From: Actinomycetes bacterium
GTDB taxonomy: Bacteria > Actinomycetota > Acidimicrobiia > Acidimicrobiales > Palsa-688
NCBI GenBank assembly: GCA_021847945.1
Contig: JAJZNG010000080.1
Span: forward strand, 1-54,296
Reading direction: 5' to 3'
Length of the DNA: 54,296 nucleotides
In this document: one piece after another, positions 25,286-33,388 of the stretch
How positions within the stretch are numbered: the stretch's first letter is position 1
How the letters are laid out: each line of letters begins with the position of its first letter
Notes under the pieces: model-generated
Told to the model about the DNA's origin: nothing
Database searches by the model: none
What the model saw: the letters and a program-made list of their open reading frames with translations, nothing else
Translations under genes and position numbers: made by a program

Positions 25286-25636
25286 TTAGTTACCGCTGGA
25301 CTCCCTGCGGACTCTATCCTCGTGGGCTTTAAGCAGTTCGTCGAGTTGGGCCGGCGTCAAGGTCACTGCCGTGTCCCCTGCAGCGGCTTGCGTGGCTTGT
25401 GCCTGGGGAGCCTGCACGACAGGAGGAGTCGCAGGAGACGCTATGGCTGCTGCGGTCGCCCGCGAGTTTGCGGCCGCTCGCGCCTCGTCTTCGGCTTCGC
25501 TCTGGGCTTTTTTGAACTCGCGTCCGGCCAAGCCCACGTTGCGGGCAATCTTGGGAAGCTGCGATCCTCCCACAAGAACGATCAAGGCCACGACGATTAC
25601 TATCAGGCCGTCTCCACCGAAAATGTCTGCAAGCAT
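25286..25636 (-). CDS. tatA: Sec-independent translocase TatA/TatE-like protein
   Basis: A 116-residue protein with the TatA layout: short N-terminus, one membrane helix (LIVIVVALIVLVGGSQLPKIA), amphipathic helix (NVGLAGREFKKAQSEAEDEA), then a Pro/Ala/Gln-rich tail and a final charged helix. The LPKIAR...REFKK motif is the family signature. It would form the protein-conducting part of the twin-arginine translocase. No tatC is nearby. TatB cannot be excluded from sequence alone. Confidence 0.85.
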   Translation of the reverse strand: MLADIFGGDGLIVIVVALIVLVGGSQLPKIARNVGLAGREFKKAQSEAEDEARAAANSRATAAAIASPATPPVVQAPQAQATQAAAGDTAVTLTPAQLDELLKAHEDRVRRESSGN

Positions 25637-25708
25637 GCTCCAACTCTACTCCTGTCGGCTCGCTAATTTCGAGGGCCGTCGCCGAGCCGTTCGCATCGGC
25701 GGGTGGTG

Positions 25709-26620
25709 ATGGACCACGAAACTCTGTTCGAGTGCGTCGTCAACGTCAGCGAGGGCCGCGACCTCGCAGTGGTTGACTACATAGGCCGGGCGGGCGGCAA
25801 GTCCACCCTCGATGTGCACTCCGATCCCCACCACAACCGGTCTGTACTGACTTTGGCTGGGCCTCGTAGCCTCCTTGCCGGCGCCGTCCAGCGTGTCGCG
25901 TCAGCCACATTAGACAGGATCGACATCACCAAGCACAGCGGCGTCCACCCGCGAATAGGAGCCTTGGACGTCGTCCCTTTTGTTGATCTCACGGCTGTGG
26001 TAGATCTCTCCGGGCCAACGAGTCGAGGCCGCAAGTCGGCTTCTGCAGGACCGGCCACGCAAGCCCTGACCAGCCCAAAAGCCTGCGAAGAGCGGAACCG
26101 TTTCGCTATCTGGGCGGCAAAAACCCTGCACCTGCCTTGCTTTCTCTACGGTGACGAACGTCCCTTGCCAGAAGTTCGTCGTAGCGCCTGGAGTGGGATC
26201 ATGCCCGACGCAGGTCCACTCCGCCCACACCCCACGGCCGGCGCTGTGGCCGTGGGGTGTCGGCCTGTTCTGGTCGCCTACAACGTGTGGCTGGCCGAGG
26301 CTGACCTAGGCACTGCCAAGGCGATCGCCGCGTCGCTCAGGTCAGCCGAAGTAAGGGCGCTGGGGCTCCAAGTTGGTGACTCGGCGCAGGTCTCCTGCAA
26401 CCTCGTCCGGCCTTTCCTCCGCGGACCTGGCTTCGTCTACGACTCGGTGGCCGCTCAGGCGGCCGTGTCTCGCGCAGAACTAGTCGGGTTGATCCCTCGG
26501 GAAGTCCTGAGAGCCGAAAAGCCTTCGCGATGGAAAGAACTGGACCTCTCCGACAGCAGGACGATCGAGGCCCGCCTCGAAGAGGCGGGCCTCGATGGGG
26601 GAAGCTTCGAACTCGGCTAA
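25709..26620 (+). CDS. glutamate formimidoyltransferase
   Basis: A 303-residue enzyme like the N-terminal half of mammalian FTCD, which moves a formimino group between formiminoglutamate and tetrahydrofolate. Motifs are ECVVNVSEGRD at the N-terminus and SDPHHNRSVLTLAG and SGVHPRIGALDVVPFVDL further on. The last carry the catalytic histidine and folate-site residues. GTG at 25703 or 25706 may be used instead of ATG 25709. No histidine-degradation genes are close by. Two perfect long hairpins lie inside the coding region (see those entries). Confidence 0.9.
   Translation: MDHETLFECVVNVSEGRDLAVVDYIGRAGGKSTLDVHSDPHHNRSVLTLAGPRSLLAGAVQRVASATLDRIDITKHSGVHPRIGALDVVPFVDLTAVVDLSGPTSRGRKSASAGPATQALTSPKACEERNRFAIWAAKTLHLPCFLYGDERPLPEVRRSAWSGIMPDAGPLRPHPTAGAVAVGCRPVLVAYNVWLAEADLGTAKAIAASLRSAEVRALGLQVGDSAQVSCNLVRPFLRGPGFVYDSVAAQAAVSRAELVGLIPREVLRAEKPSRWKELDLSDSRTIEARLEEAGLDGGSFELG
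26227..26260. repeat. perfect 13-base-stem hairpin inside formimidoyltransferase gene
   Basis: ACACCCCACGGCC (26227-26239) and GGCCGTGGGGTGT (26248-26260) are exact reverse complements around an 8-base loop, inside the coding sequence. Confidence 0.9.
26564..26596. repeat. perfect 15-base-stem hairpin near the 3' end of formimidoyltransferase gene
   Basis: ATCGAGGCCCGCCTC (26564-26578) and GAGGCGGGCCTCGAT (26582-26596) are exact reverse complements around a GAA loop, ending 24 bases before the end of the gene. No U-run follows. It may act as a terminator or 3' stabiliser embedded in coding sequence between convergent genes. Confidence 0.9.
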
Positions 26621-26630
26621 CAGCGCTGCG

Positions 26631-26912
26631 TCAGCCAGCGACTGCAGCCTTGGCCTCCAAAGTGCGACGCCGACGGATCTTGCGGCGCTCCCGCTCGCTC
26701 AAGCCACCCCAAATTCCAAACTTCTCTCCGTAGGTGACTGCGTACTCGAGACATTCCTCACGAACAACGCAACCGCGACAGACCTCCTTAGCCTCTCGGG
26801 TAGAGCTTCCCCTCTCCGGGAAGAAGAGGTCCGGGTCGACGCCCATGCAGTTCGCCTTGCGCTGCCAGGACTGATGAGGTCCGCCAATCAGTTTGACTAT
26901 GTTGCTGACCAC
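26631..26912 (-). CDS. WhiB family regulator, WhiB2/WhmD-like
   Basis: A 93-residue WhiB protein. The four cluster cysteines are in KANCMG, EVCRGC and EECLEY, and the stretch FFPERGSSTREAKEVCRGC with FGIWGGLSERERRKIRRRR closely resembles the WhiB2/WhmD (Streptomyces WhiB) branch, which with WhiA controls septation genes. The GTG at 26912 has a GGAG only 3 bases away, so the exact start is uncertain. It converges on the formimidoyltransferase gene with a 10-base gap. Confidence 0.92.
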   Translation of the reverse strand: MVSNIVKLIGGPHQSWQRKANCMGVDPDLFFPERGSSTREAKEVCRGCVVREECLEYAVTYGEKFGIWGGLSERERRKIRRRRTLEAKAAVAG

Positions 26913-27079
26913 TGTCTCCTCGATTTCCGGCGCCCTAGGGTTGTACGCGTGCCAGAGGCAACAACGAATCTCTTACACGTAACTACACCACTGTAATACT
27001 GTTCGATCCCGAAGAAAATATCAAGATTTTCGTCCGTTTTTTTCCGGTCAGCGTCGAACCGGGATCTTTGCAGGTCCGC
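26913..27079. other. AT-rich intergenic region upstream of whiB
   Basis: This 167-base gap between the trkA pair and whiB (both leftward) is richer in A and T than its surroundings. It holds a small inverted repeat GAAAAT...ATTTTC (27014-27031). On the plus strand a run of seven T follows, but no plus-strand gene enters the region. It must contain the whiB promoter, which I cannot place with confidence. Confidence 0.4.
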
Positions 27080-27739
27080 TCAGGAAGTGAGAATCGACTT
27101 CACTGCGTCCTCGGCGCCCTCGGCGACAAGGACTATCACCTCATCTCCGGCGGCTAGGACGATGTCGCCGCGCGGCACCACCACCCGACGGCTACGCACC
27201 ACTGCGACGACGCTCGAATCTCGCGGCATGCCCAGATCCGCTATGGCACGCTCGACAGCAGGGGAGGTCGCGTCTAGGGTTACTTCTACGAGGCCGGCGC
27301 GGCCGTCCGCGAGGCTCATCAAGGGGACCAATGTTCCTACCGAAAGGGCTTCTTCGACTAGCGCGGTCATTAGGTGTGGCGTCGAAACCGCCACATCGAC
27401 CCCCCAGGTCTCGTTGAATAGCCAGATGTTCTTAGGATGGTTAACCCTGGCGATCACCCTTGGGACGGCAAACTCCTGTTTGGACAGCAACGAGACAACC
27501 AGGTTGTCTTCGTCATCTCCTGTGCACGCTACGACGACGTCCGCTGAGTCGAACTCGGCCTGAGACAGGACGCTGACTTCGCAGGCGTCGCCCGGAACCC
27601 ACCTCCAGCCTGTCTGGCCCGCCTGACGGCTCACGACTGCGTCGTCGACCTCGACGATCAGGACCTCGTGGCCGTTGCGCGACAAATCTCGGGCGATCGA
27701 ACGGCCCACCACCCCCCCACCGGCTATGGAGACTTTCAT
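27080..27739 (-). CDS. trkA: potassium uptake regulatory subunit TrkA (second)
   Basis: A 219-residue TrkA/KtrA-type protein: Rossmann RCK-N domain opening VSIAGGGVVGRSIARDLSRNGHEVLIVEVD (GxGxxG as GGGVVG), then an RCK-C domain (~135-215). It should bind NAD(H) or ATP and gate a K+ transporter at the membrane. ATG 27739 overlaps the stop of the first trkA gene by 4 bases (ATGA). The pair corresponds to ceoB/ceoC of mycobacteria. No trkH/ktrB channel gene is adjacent. Confidence 0.92.
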   Translation of the reverse strand: MKVSIAGGGVVGRSIARDLSRNGHEVLIVEVDDAVVSRQAGQTGWRWVPGDACEVSVLSQAEFDSADVVVACTGDDEDNLVVSLLSKQEFAVPRVIARVNHPKNIWLFNETWGVDVAVSTPHLMTALVEEALSVGTLVPLMSLADGRAGLVEVTLDATSPAVERAIADLGMPRDSSVVAVVRSRRVVVPRGDIVLAAGDEVIVLVAEGAEDAVKSILTS

Positions 27740-28407
27740 CGCCCGCCTTTGGCGCCTACGTTCGACATCAACTGTGCCCTCATTTCGTTGATGTGCTCTG
27801 TGCACACTGCCATATGAACGATGTCTCCTTCTTGGCCGACTAGCCCCGGCTTTACTAGTTGGGACTGCACGCCCCTAGTGACCAGAACAGGTCTCCACTT
27901 CTCCCCTGCCGCCAGCTCGGCGACCGGTTTGCCGCAGTGAGCTTCGGGTAGCGGGACCTCGACCAGGTTCACTGTCCCGGTCGGATCGGTCCACTCGGAA
28001 CTGACTTCACCCGGTATGAGCCTCCTGGCCACCTGATCGACGGTCCAGCTGACTGTCGCCACCGTGGGGATGCCAAGGCGCTGGTAGATGGCTGCCCTAC
28101 GGGGATCGTAGATCCTGGCCACGACATTGCTTACTTCGAAGCACTCCCGGGCGATACGCGCAGTCAGGATGTTCGTGTTGTCTCCGCTTGTAACGGCGGC
28201 AACGGCCCCGGCGCGCTCGATGCCAGCCCTGCGAAGGTCGTCCTGGTCGAAACCGAAGCCGACCACCTGTTCGCAATCCCACTCGGGGGCGAGGCGTCGA
28301 AAAGCGACGGGGTTCTTGTCGAGGACCGCTACGGTGTGGTCCTCCCTTCGGAGCCTGCCAGCGAGCTCGCTCCCTACCCGGCCACAGCCGACAACGATGA
28401 CGTGCAC
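27736..28407 (-). CDS. trkA: potassium uptake regulatory subunit TrkA (first)
   Basis: A 223-residue RCK protein with VIVVGCGRVGSELAGRL (GxGxxG) and a nucleotide-binding acidic end at VAVLDKNP. The RCK-C domain follows from ~140 (VNLVEVPLPEAHCGKPVAEL). It forms the first half of a coupled pair. TAAGCT ends 6 bases before the GTG, so the mRNA is probably leaderless. Confidence 0.92.
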   Translation of the reverse strand: MHVIVVGCGRVGSELAGRLRREDHTVAVLDKNPVAFRRLAPEWDCEQVVGFGFDQDDLRRAGIERAGAVAAVTSGDNTNILTARIARECFEVSNVVARIYDPRRAAIYQRLGIPTVATVSWTVDQVARRLIPGEVSSEWTDPTGTVNLVEVPLPEAHCGKPVAELAAGEKWRPVLVTRGVQSQLVKPGLVGQEGDIVHMAVCTEHINEMRAQLMSNVGAKGGR

Positions 28408-28413
28408 CTGCCA

Positions 28414-28419
28414 AGCTTA
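28414..28419 (-). promoter_or_regulatory. -10 box of the trkA pair, leaderless
   Basis: TAAGCT on the minus strand, 6 bases from the GTG at 28407. TTCGCC 18 bases upstream is a possible -35 box. Confidence 0.45.
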
Positions 28420-28515
28420 AGCGAGATCCAACTTAACGGCGAACCCGTGACCCTAGGCTGTCCCCGTGTCGCCGGACGGCGAGTCTTGTCGTCGAGCCCT
28501 ATCTCTGGCGTCCGA

Positions 28516-30519
28516 TCAGGCGCTTCGACGCTGTACCCGTTTATGCTCCAAGAAGTCGACAAGGACGTAGCTGCCGAGGCTCTCAGGCGTGGTGTAAAAC
28601 GCCCGACCTCCATTTATCTGGGTCATCTTCTCCACGAAGCTGCGCAGGTAGCCCGTAGCGTCGAGCATGAACGTGTTCAGTCGAATTCCATCGCGGGTCA
28701 GCTTCGCTACCTCCTGGAGGGTAACCCTCACGGTCTCGGGTGTCGGTGGATAGTCGAAGAACGGTTCGCCGTTAGCGAGGATGTGCGCTGTCGGCTCGCC
28801 GTCGGTGATCATGATCACCTGCTTGGTGCCTGACTTTCCTGCAAGCATCCGCCTAGCAAGGATCAAAGCGTGTTGCATATTGGTTCCGTAGGTGTAGTCC
28901 CAAGAGACTTCAGGCAGTGAGTTAGCTTTCAACTCCCTTGCCAGCTCGCCGAAACCAACCATGCCGAGGAAGTCACGCGGGTACTGGCCGCTGATCAGCG
29001 ACTGCAGCGCCATAGCCACCTTCTTAGCCGCTAGGAAGTTCCCTCTCATCGGCATCGAGAGCGAAAGGTCGATCGCCAAAACCGTAGAAGACGACGTCAA
29101 AGTCTCCGTCTGATCCACCTCGAAATCATCGGGCGCAAGGCGGACCGGAAGTCCCGAACCCCCGCGTCGCAGGGCGTTTCGGACGGTCCTTTCTATCGAG
29201 AGGTTGAACGGGTCGCCCCACTCGTATGGCTTGGTTTCGAACGTCCGCTCGTGGCCGGCTCCCAGTCGCTCGACCTGATGGCCCCCAGTGCGGTCCTTCA
29301 TGACCTTGGAGAAAAGCTCGGACAGCGCATTCCGACCGATCTTGCGCAAGGCGCGCGGTGTCAGCTCAAGGCGTCCCCCCTTGGTGTCCATAAGACCGGC
29401 TTCAGCCAACTGGCGCGCGACCCGAGCGAGCTGTTCGAGCGATCGTGCTGCGTCCTCACCGACTAGCTCCCTCGCCTTGTCGATATCCACTTCGGCGAGG
29501 GCACCCGGATTGGATGCGGTGGTGAGCATGGACTCAAGGCTGTCGAGATCGCCAAGGCTGTTGAGAACCGATGCTGCCCCGACCAAGTCGAGCGGATCGC
29601 CCCCGCTGAAGGTGTAGCTGCCCTCCCACCCTGCGCCAGGAAACGCCCCCCGCAGGTTTCCTCTCAGCCTTTCCACTTGCCACTTGAGGTCCATGTCCTC
29701 TAAAAGTGCGTCTGAGAGACGCTGCAACTCTGCCCTTTGCTCAGGTGTCATCGAGTTGAGCAGCTGAGACATGGCCGCCATCTGGCGTGCCATATCTTCG
29801 AGCAGTTCGTCCAATGTCGCCGGGTTACCCGGGAACATGTCACCGAAGCGTGCCATGAAGTCCTCGAACGCACCAGTGGTGTCCCGCCCCGCCGAGCGCG
29901 CCTCGATCATCTGATTGAGATGGTCGAACATCTCCCTCATCCGTTGCAGAGACTCGGGCGACATGTCCGACATCGCCTCTGACATCTGGTTGAATTGACT
30001 CTGCAGGACCTGGGATCGCAGCTCTTCAACTAGATCCTCGAAGCTCTGCTGCGCAGAGGAGCTCGTCCAGTCGTAATCCTGCAGGGAGCGGATCTGACCC
30101 GCAAGGTCAGGCGGCAGCAGGTCCAAGGCGATGGACCGCTCGGCGATAGCCTCGTCGCTCACACCCGCCCTGCGTTGGTCTCCGGAGCTTTCCGCCTGCT
30201 GGCGAGCTTCGTCCAATGACCTCCTCTCGGCGTCCACAATTTCCTTGAGCCTGTCAGCCACTTCAGAGAACGGCTCTCCGAGGTCATGCTTTTCGAGCAG
30301 CTCGGTTCTACGCTCCCGGACCTTTTGGAGGATGTCGCGCAGCCCTTCAACCCGCCGGCCATTGCGGTCGGTGAAACCGCGTTGGAGAAGTCTGTGCAGC
30401 GCCTGGTTCAAGTCGCCGTGAAAGAGGAGCTCGTCGGTGAGCTGTGCGAACACGTCGTCCGCGTCGAAGTCGAACCCGGTCTGGGTTCCGTCCCAGCGGG
30501 AGTAGGTGAACCCGGCCAC
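28516..30519 (-). CDS. ChlD-like von Willebrand A domain protein
   Basis: A 667-residue protein with a long, charged helical N-terminal part (~1-430, rich in Glu, Arg, Gln and Met) and a C-terminal VWA domain (~450-660). The MIDAS motif is intact in AIDLSLSMPM (DxSxS), with later TDGEPT. It follows its AAA+ partner by 6 bases. This AAA-VWA layout is like magnesium chelatase ChlI-ChlD and the MoxR-VWA systems that insert metals or remodel proteins. No chlorophyll or cobalt genes are nearby, so a role in pigment synthesis is unlikely. Confidence 0.85.
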   Translation of the reverse strand: MAGFTYSRWDGTQTGFDFDADDVFAQLTDELLFHGDLNQALHRLLQRGFTDRNGRRVEGLRDILQKVRERRTELLEKHDLGEPFSEVADRLKEIVDAERRSLDEARQQAESSGDQRRAGVSDEAIAERSIALDLLPPDLAGQIRSLQDYDWTSSSAQQSFEDLVEELRSQVLQSQFNQMSEAMSDMSPESLQRMREMFDHLNQMIEARSAGRDTTGAFEDFMARFGDMFPGNPATLDELLEDMARQMAAMSQLLNSMTPEQRAELQRLSDALLEDMDLKWQVERLRGNLRGAFPGAGWEGSYTFSGGDPLDLVGAASVLNSLGDLDSLESMLTTASNPGALAEVDIDKARELVGEDAARSLEQLARVARQLAEAGLMDTKGGRLELTPRALRKIGRNALSELFSKVMKDRTGGHQVERLGAGHERTFETKPYEWGDPFNLSIERTVRNALRRGGSGLPVRLAPDDFEVDQTETLTSSSTVLAIDLSLSMPMRGNFLAAKKVAMALQSLISGQYPRDFLGMVGFGELARELKANSLPEVSWDYTYGTNMQHALILARRMLAGKSGTKQVIMITDGEPTAHILANGEPFFDYPPTPETVRVTLQEVAKLTRDGIRLNTFMLDATGYLRSFVEKMTQINGGRAFYTTPESLGSYVLVDFLEHKRVQRRSA

Positions 30520-30525
30520 TGCCAG

Positions 30526-31935
30526 CTACCGGGCCCTGTAGAGAGAACGGGAACCTGACTGGTCCTTGTTAAGTCGCTTCGTCAAGTGCATCCCCTCCAA
30601 GACGAGCTCAACCCCCGAGGCTATGACCGAAGGCGACTCGCTGCCGTCGACAGCGGCTATCGCCGCAACAGCTTCCCGAAGGCCGGGGAAGTCCCCGAGG
30701 GACTCGACGAGGTCCGAAGCCGTCACGTCGTCACCGCTGTGGAGCACCCGCCCGCCTTCGAAGTCGGCACTTACCGCTTTGAGCCTGTCAGCTGGTACTG
30801 ACGAGCGGAAGACGCCGACCACCGCTTGGGCTATGAGCGCTTCCACTACGTGGCTCTCGCGGGTGTCGTCGATGGAGTCCAACTCCACCTTCCCGAGCGT
30901 CGATGCTGCCAACGACTCGAGGTCCGCGATTCGAGGGGCCGCCTCCAGCTCCCCGAGTCGCAGGGCTCTTCGCAACGAGCTCGCCACCATGATCTCGTAG
31001 TTTGCGACGCTCAAGCGCACCGAGACCCCTGACCGCTGGTTGATGTGGGGACTCTGGCGCGCGAGATGCGTCAACGTTGCGACCACCTCTGACATGAATT
31101 GCGGGACCTTCAGGGTGACTCCCGGTACGTTCGCCTTGGTCGCCTCCTGCTCGACGACGGCCATCTCCGCCTCCACGTCCAGTGGATAGTGAGTTCGGAT
31201 CTGCGATCCGAAGCGGTCTTTGAGCGGGGTGATGATCCTTCCGCGGTTCGTGTAGTCTTCCGGGTTGGCGGAGGCCACCAGCAAGATGTCGAGAGGCAAC
31301 CTTATCTTGTACCCCCGAACCTGAATATCTCGTTCCTCGAGCACGTTGAGTAGCCCGACTTGGATTCGCTCAGCAAGGTCTGGCAGCTCGTTGACCGCAA
31401 AGATCCCCCGGTTCGTGCGAGGGACGAGCCCGTAGTGCAAAGTGAGCTCGTCAGAAAGATAACGGCCCTCGGCAACTCGGATCGGATCCACCTCGCCGAT
31501 CAGGTCTGATATCGAAGTATCCGGCGTCGCTAGCTTCTCGCCGAGCCGCTCGTCTCTGTGAACCCACGCGATCGGACATTCGTCCGCCAGCTCGGCGATG
31601 AGGTCCTTGGCGTAGCGAGACACCGGACGGTAGGGATCGTCGAGGATCTCCGAACCCGCCACGATAGGGATCCATTCGTCCAGCAGGCCCGTGAGAGACC
31701 GGATCATCCTGGTCTTCGCCTGACCGCGCTCTCCGAGGAAGATCACGTCATGGCCTGCGAGAAGGGCATTCTCGAGCTGCGGCAGGACAGTGTCCTCGTA
31801 TCCGACGAGGCCGTCGACGATCTGACCGCCGGAATGGAGACGAGCGGCGACGTTGCGGCGGATCTCCTCCTTGACGGGGACGGACTGCCATCCGCTTCGC
31901 CTTAGCTCTCCCAGTGTTACAGGCCTGGACGTCAT
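30526..31935 (-). CDS. ChlI-like AAA+ ATPase
   Basis: A 469-residue AAA+ ATPase of the MoxR/ChlI helix-2-insert group. Walker A is GERGQAKT (GxxGxxKT). The Walker B position reads IFAVNELPDL, with Asn in place of the usual Asp but Glu kept. Next comes QVGLLNVLEERDIQVRGY and the sensor-1 region LVASANPEDYTNRGRI. Its gene leads the VWA gene by 6 bases, so the two likely form a complex. I start at ATG 31935; TAGCTT stands 7 bases upstream. Confidence 0.87.
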   Translation of the reverse strand: MTSRPVTLGELRRSGWQSVPVKEEIRRNVAARLHSGGQIVDGLVGYEDTVLPQLENALLAGHDVIFLGERGQAKTRMIRSLTGLLDEWIPIVAGSEILDDPYRPVSRYAKDLIAELADECPIAWVHRDERLGEKLATPDTSISDLIGEVDPIRVAEGRYLSDELTLHYGLVPRTNRGIFAVNELPDLAERIQVGLLNVLEERDIQVRGYKIRLPLDILLVASANPEDYTNRGRIITPLKDRFGSQIRTHYPLDVEAEMAVVEQEATKANVPGVTLKVPQFMSEVVATLTHLARQSPHINQRSGVSVRLSVANYEIMVASSLRRALRLGELEAAPRIADLESLAASTLGKVELDSIDDTRESHVVEALIAQAVVGVFRSSVPADRLKAVSADFEGGRVLHSGDDVTASDLVESLGDFPGLREAVAAIAAVDGSESPSVIASGVELVLEGMHLTKRLNKDQSGSRSLYRAR

Positions 31936-31942
31936 GCGGTCC

Positions 31943-31948
31943 AAGCTA
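31943..31948 (-). promoter_or_regulatory. -10 box of the ChlI-ChlD-like pair, leaderless
   Basis: TAGCTT on the minus strand, 7 bases from ATG 31935, with CTGACA about 20 bases further upstream as a poorly spaced -35 candidate. Confidence 0.35.
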
Positions 31949-32009
31949 CCCCTACCACGGGGCAAAGATGTCAGCGCGTACCCGGCATCCCCCGGTGCAC
32001 GCAGGACGC

Positions 32010-32525
32010 TCAGCCCGTGTACGAAGAAGCCGCCAGGCGCCGTCGGCGGTGGAACGACAGCCGGGCGAAGATCGATTCCCGGGCTTTGGGCTTCTTGCGC
32101 GTCGCATTGGTCAGCGCGTCCGGTCGCAGGCTAGCCGGGTTGTACCCGCGATGATCCAGTTCTGGGGTCGCCATCCTGCTCAGCTTCCGCCGCGCCTGGG
32201 AGGCGATCAGGTTCCGGTCGGCCCTGGACATTCCGAACAGCACTCCGACCATCTCGCGTGCTTGGGCGGAAGCCACTTCGAGACGTAAAGCCGGCATCCC
32301 CTCCGTGACGGTAGCTGTCAAGACAGCCACCATCTCTAAGCTGAGTGTCAGTCCGTCGCGAACCCCTTCGGTCGGCGTAAGGACGCCTTCGTGGTAGGAA
32401 GAGTAGATCCGCTGGATCTCCCGGCACAGACCTAGGCTGAAGGCGACGTCGTCCTCTTCCACGAGCTTGAAGCCGTGAGGCTCGACCATGGGTTCTAGGG
32501 ACTTTGGCTCGCTTAGCTGAAGCAC
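32010..32525 (-). CDS. conserved-looking protein of unknown function
   Basis: A 171-residue soluble protein, mostly helical, with a basic C-terminal third (RKKPKARESIFARLSFHRRRRL). No signal peptide or membrane helix. GTG at 32525 has GGAG 8 bases upstream, which supports this start over ATG 32489. It lies 74 bases upstream of the ChlI-like gene, same direction. I do not recognise it. Confidence 0.65.
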   Translation of the reverse strand: MLQLSEPKSLEPMVEPHGFKLVEEDDVAFSLGLCREIQRIYSSYHEGVLTPTEGVRDGLTLSLEMVAVLTATVTEGMPALRLEVASAQAREMVGVLFGMSRADRNLIASQARRKLSRMATPELDHRGYNPASLRPDALTNATRKKPKARESIFARLSFHRRRRLAASSYTG

Positions 32526-32602
32526 TTGGCTGTCTCCGAAATCACTCTTGCCTCTGTCGTAGTAGGGCGGGGCTCGTAACGAACGGAGCTACCCGCTGCG
32601 AG

Positions 32603-32643
32603 GTCTTTCGGCTTCTACGAGGCTCGCCTTGAGGCCGAAGGAC
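32603..32643 (-). terminator. hairpin after rsfS
   Basis: GTCTTTCGGC (32603-32612) and GCCGAAGGAC (32634-32643) pair with one mismatch around a 21-base loop, directly after the rsfS stop. No U-run follows, so it is a weak terminator candidate. Confidence 0.3.
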
Positions 32644-33033
32644 TCAGGATCCGCCCGCGGCGGCTGCAACCGGGGCCCAATCCCATGTCTCCGAGTCGGA
32701 CCACAGCCCGTCCAGCTGGTAGAAGTCCCGAGCCTCCTCCAACATGGCATGAACTACGAACGCACCGAAATCCATGAGAACCCATCGGGCATCGGTTAGG
32801 CCTTCGATGCTGATCGGTCCACCACCTCCGAACGCTTTCACCCTATCTTCGACCGCGTCGGCTATCGTGCGGACCTGCCTGGAACTGGTAGCACTGGTTA
32901 TGACGAACGCATCGGCTATTCCAAGAGACTTTCCCACCCCAAGGACCACGGTGGATTCACCGCCCTTCTCGTAGCACGCCTTCGCCGCTTCGAGGCACAG
33001 CTGCCTCACGGTCGGATCTTCCAAAACTCTCAC
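32644..33033 (-). CDS. rsfS: ribosomal silencing factor RsfS
   Basis: A 129-residue RsfS/DUF143 protein, which binds L14 and blocks joining of the ribosomal subunits under starvation. Signature segments are KGGESTVVLGVGKSLGIADAFVI, SSRQVRTIADAVEDR, ARWVLMDFGAFVVHAM and FYQLDGLWSD. GTG start. The order nadD-orf-rsfS is conserved in Actinobacteria, where the middle gene is often a LytR-type protein; here a small membrane protein takes that place. Confidence 0.93.
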   Translation of the reverse strand: MRVLEDPTVRQLCLEAAKACYEKGGESTVVLGVGKSLGIADAFVITSATSSRQVRTIADAVEDRVKAFGGGGPISIEGLTDARWVLMDFGAFVVHAMLEEARDFYQLDGLWSDSETWDWAPVAAAAGGS

Positions 33034-33037
33034 CTCT

Positions 33038-33388
33038 CTACCGTAGGGCCCGCTGCGCTACGTTCAGTGTAAGGGACTGATTCGAACTTCTAGGGGCAGG
33101 GCCGGATCCTCCCGACCCGGACGGGCTGTCGAGCCACTGCAGACCGAGGATCACGACTGTCGCTGCCAACAAGACGACGAGTACCACCAAGACCGCCATC
33201 ATCTCCCTGAAGCGGCGGCGGCGGCGACGGCGGCGCGCCGTGCGGACACCGATGTTGGTTTGGCCGACGCTGGATCTCGCACCCAGAAATTCGGCCGTTT
33301 CGACTGGTTGAGACCTACGCGCCTGGGGGTCCGTCCGCAGGCCACTGGGAGGCCGCTGCGATAGCACGTCACGGCGAACCGTCAGCAT
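33038..33388 (-). CDS. small membrane protein between nadD and rsfS
   Basis: A 116-residue single-pass protein: a polar N-terminal region of ~60 residues, a run of arginines (RTARRRRRRRRFREMM), a membrane helix (AVLVVLVVLLAATVVILGLQWL), then a short outside tail. The ATG at 33388 overlaps the nadD stop; TTG 33400 is an alternative. It sits where many actinobacteria encode an LCP/LytR protein, and its basic patch plus helix resembles just the anchor of such a protein. No catalytic domain follows. Confidence 0.65.
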   Translation of the reverse strand: MLTVRRDVLSQRPPSGLRTDPQARRSQPVETAEFLGARSSVGQTNIGVRTARRRRRRRRFREMMAVLVVLVVLLAATVVILGLQWLDSPSGSGGSGPAPRSSNQSLTLNVAQRALR

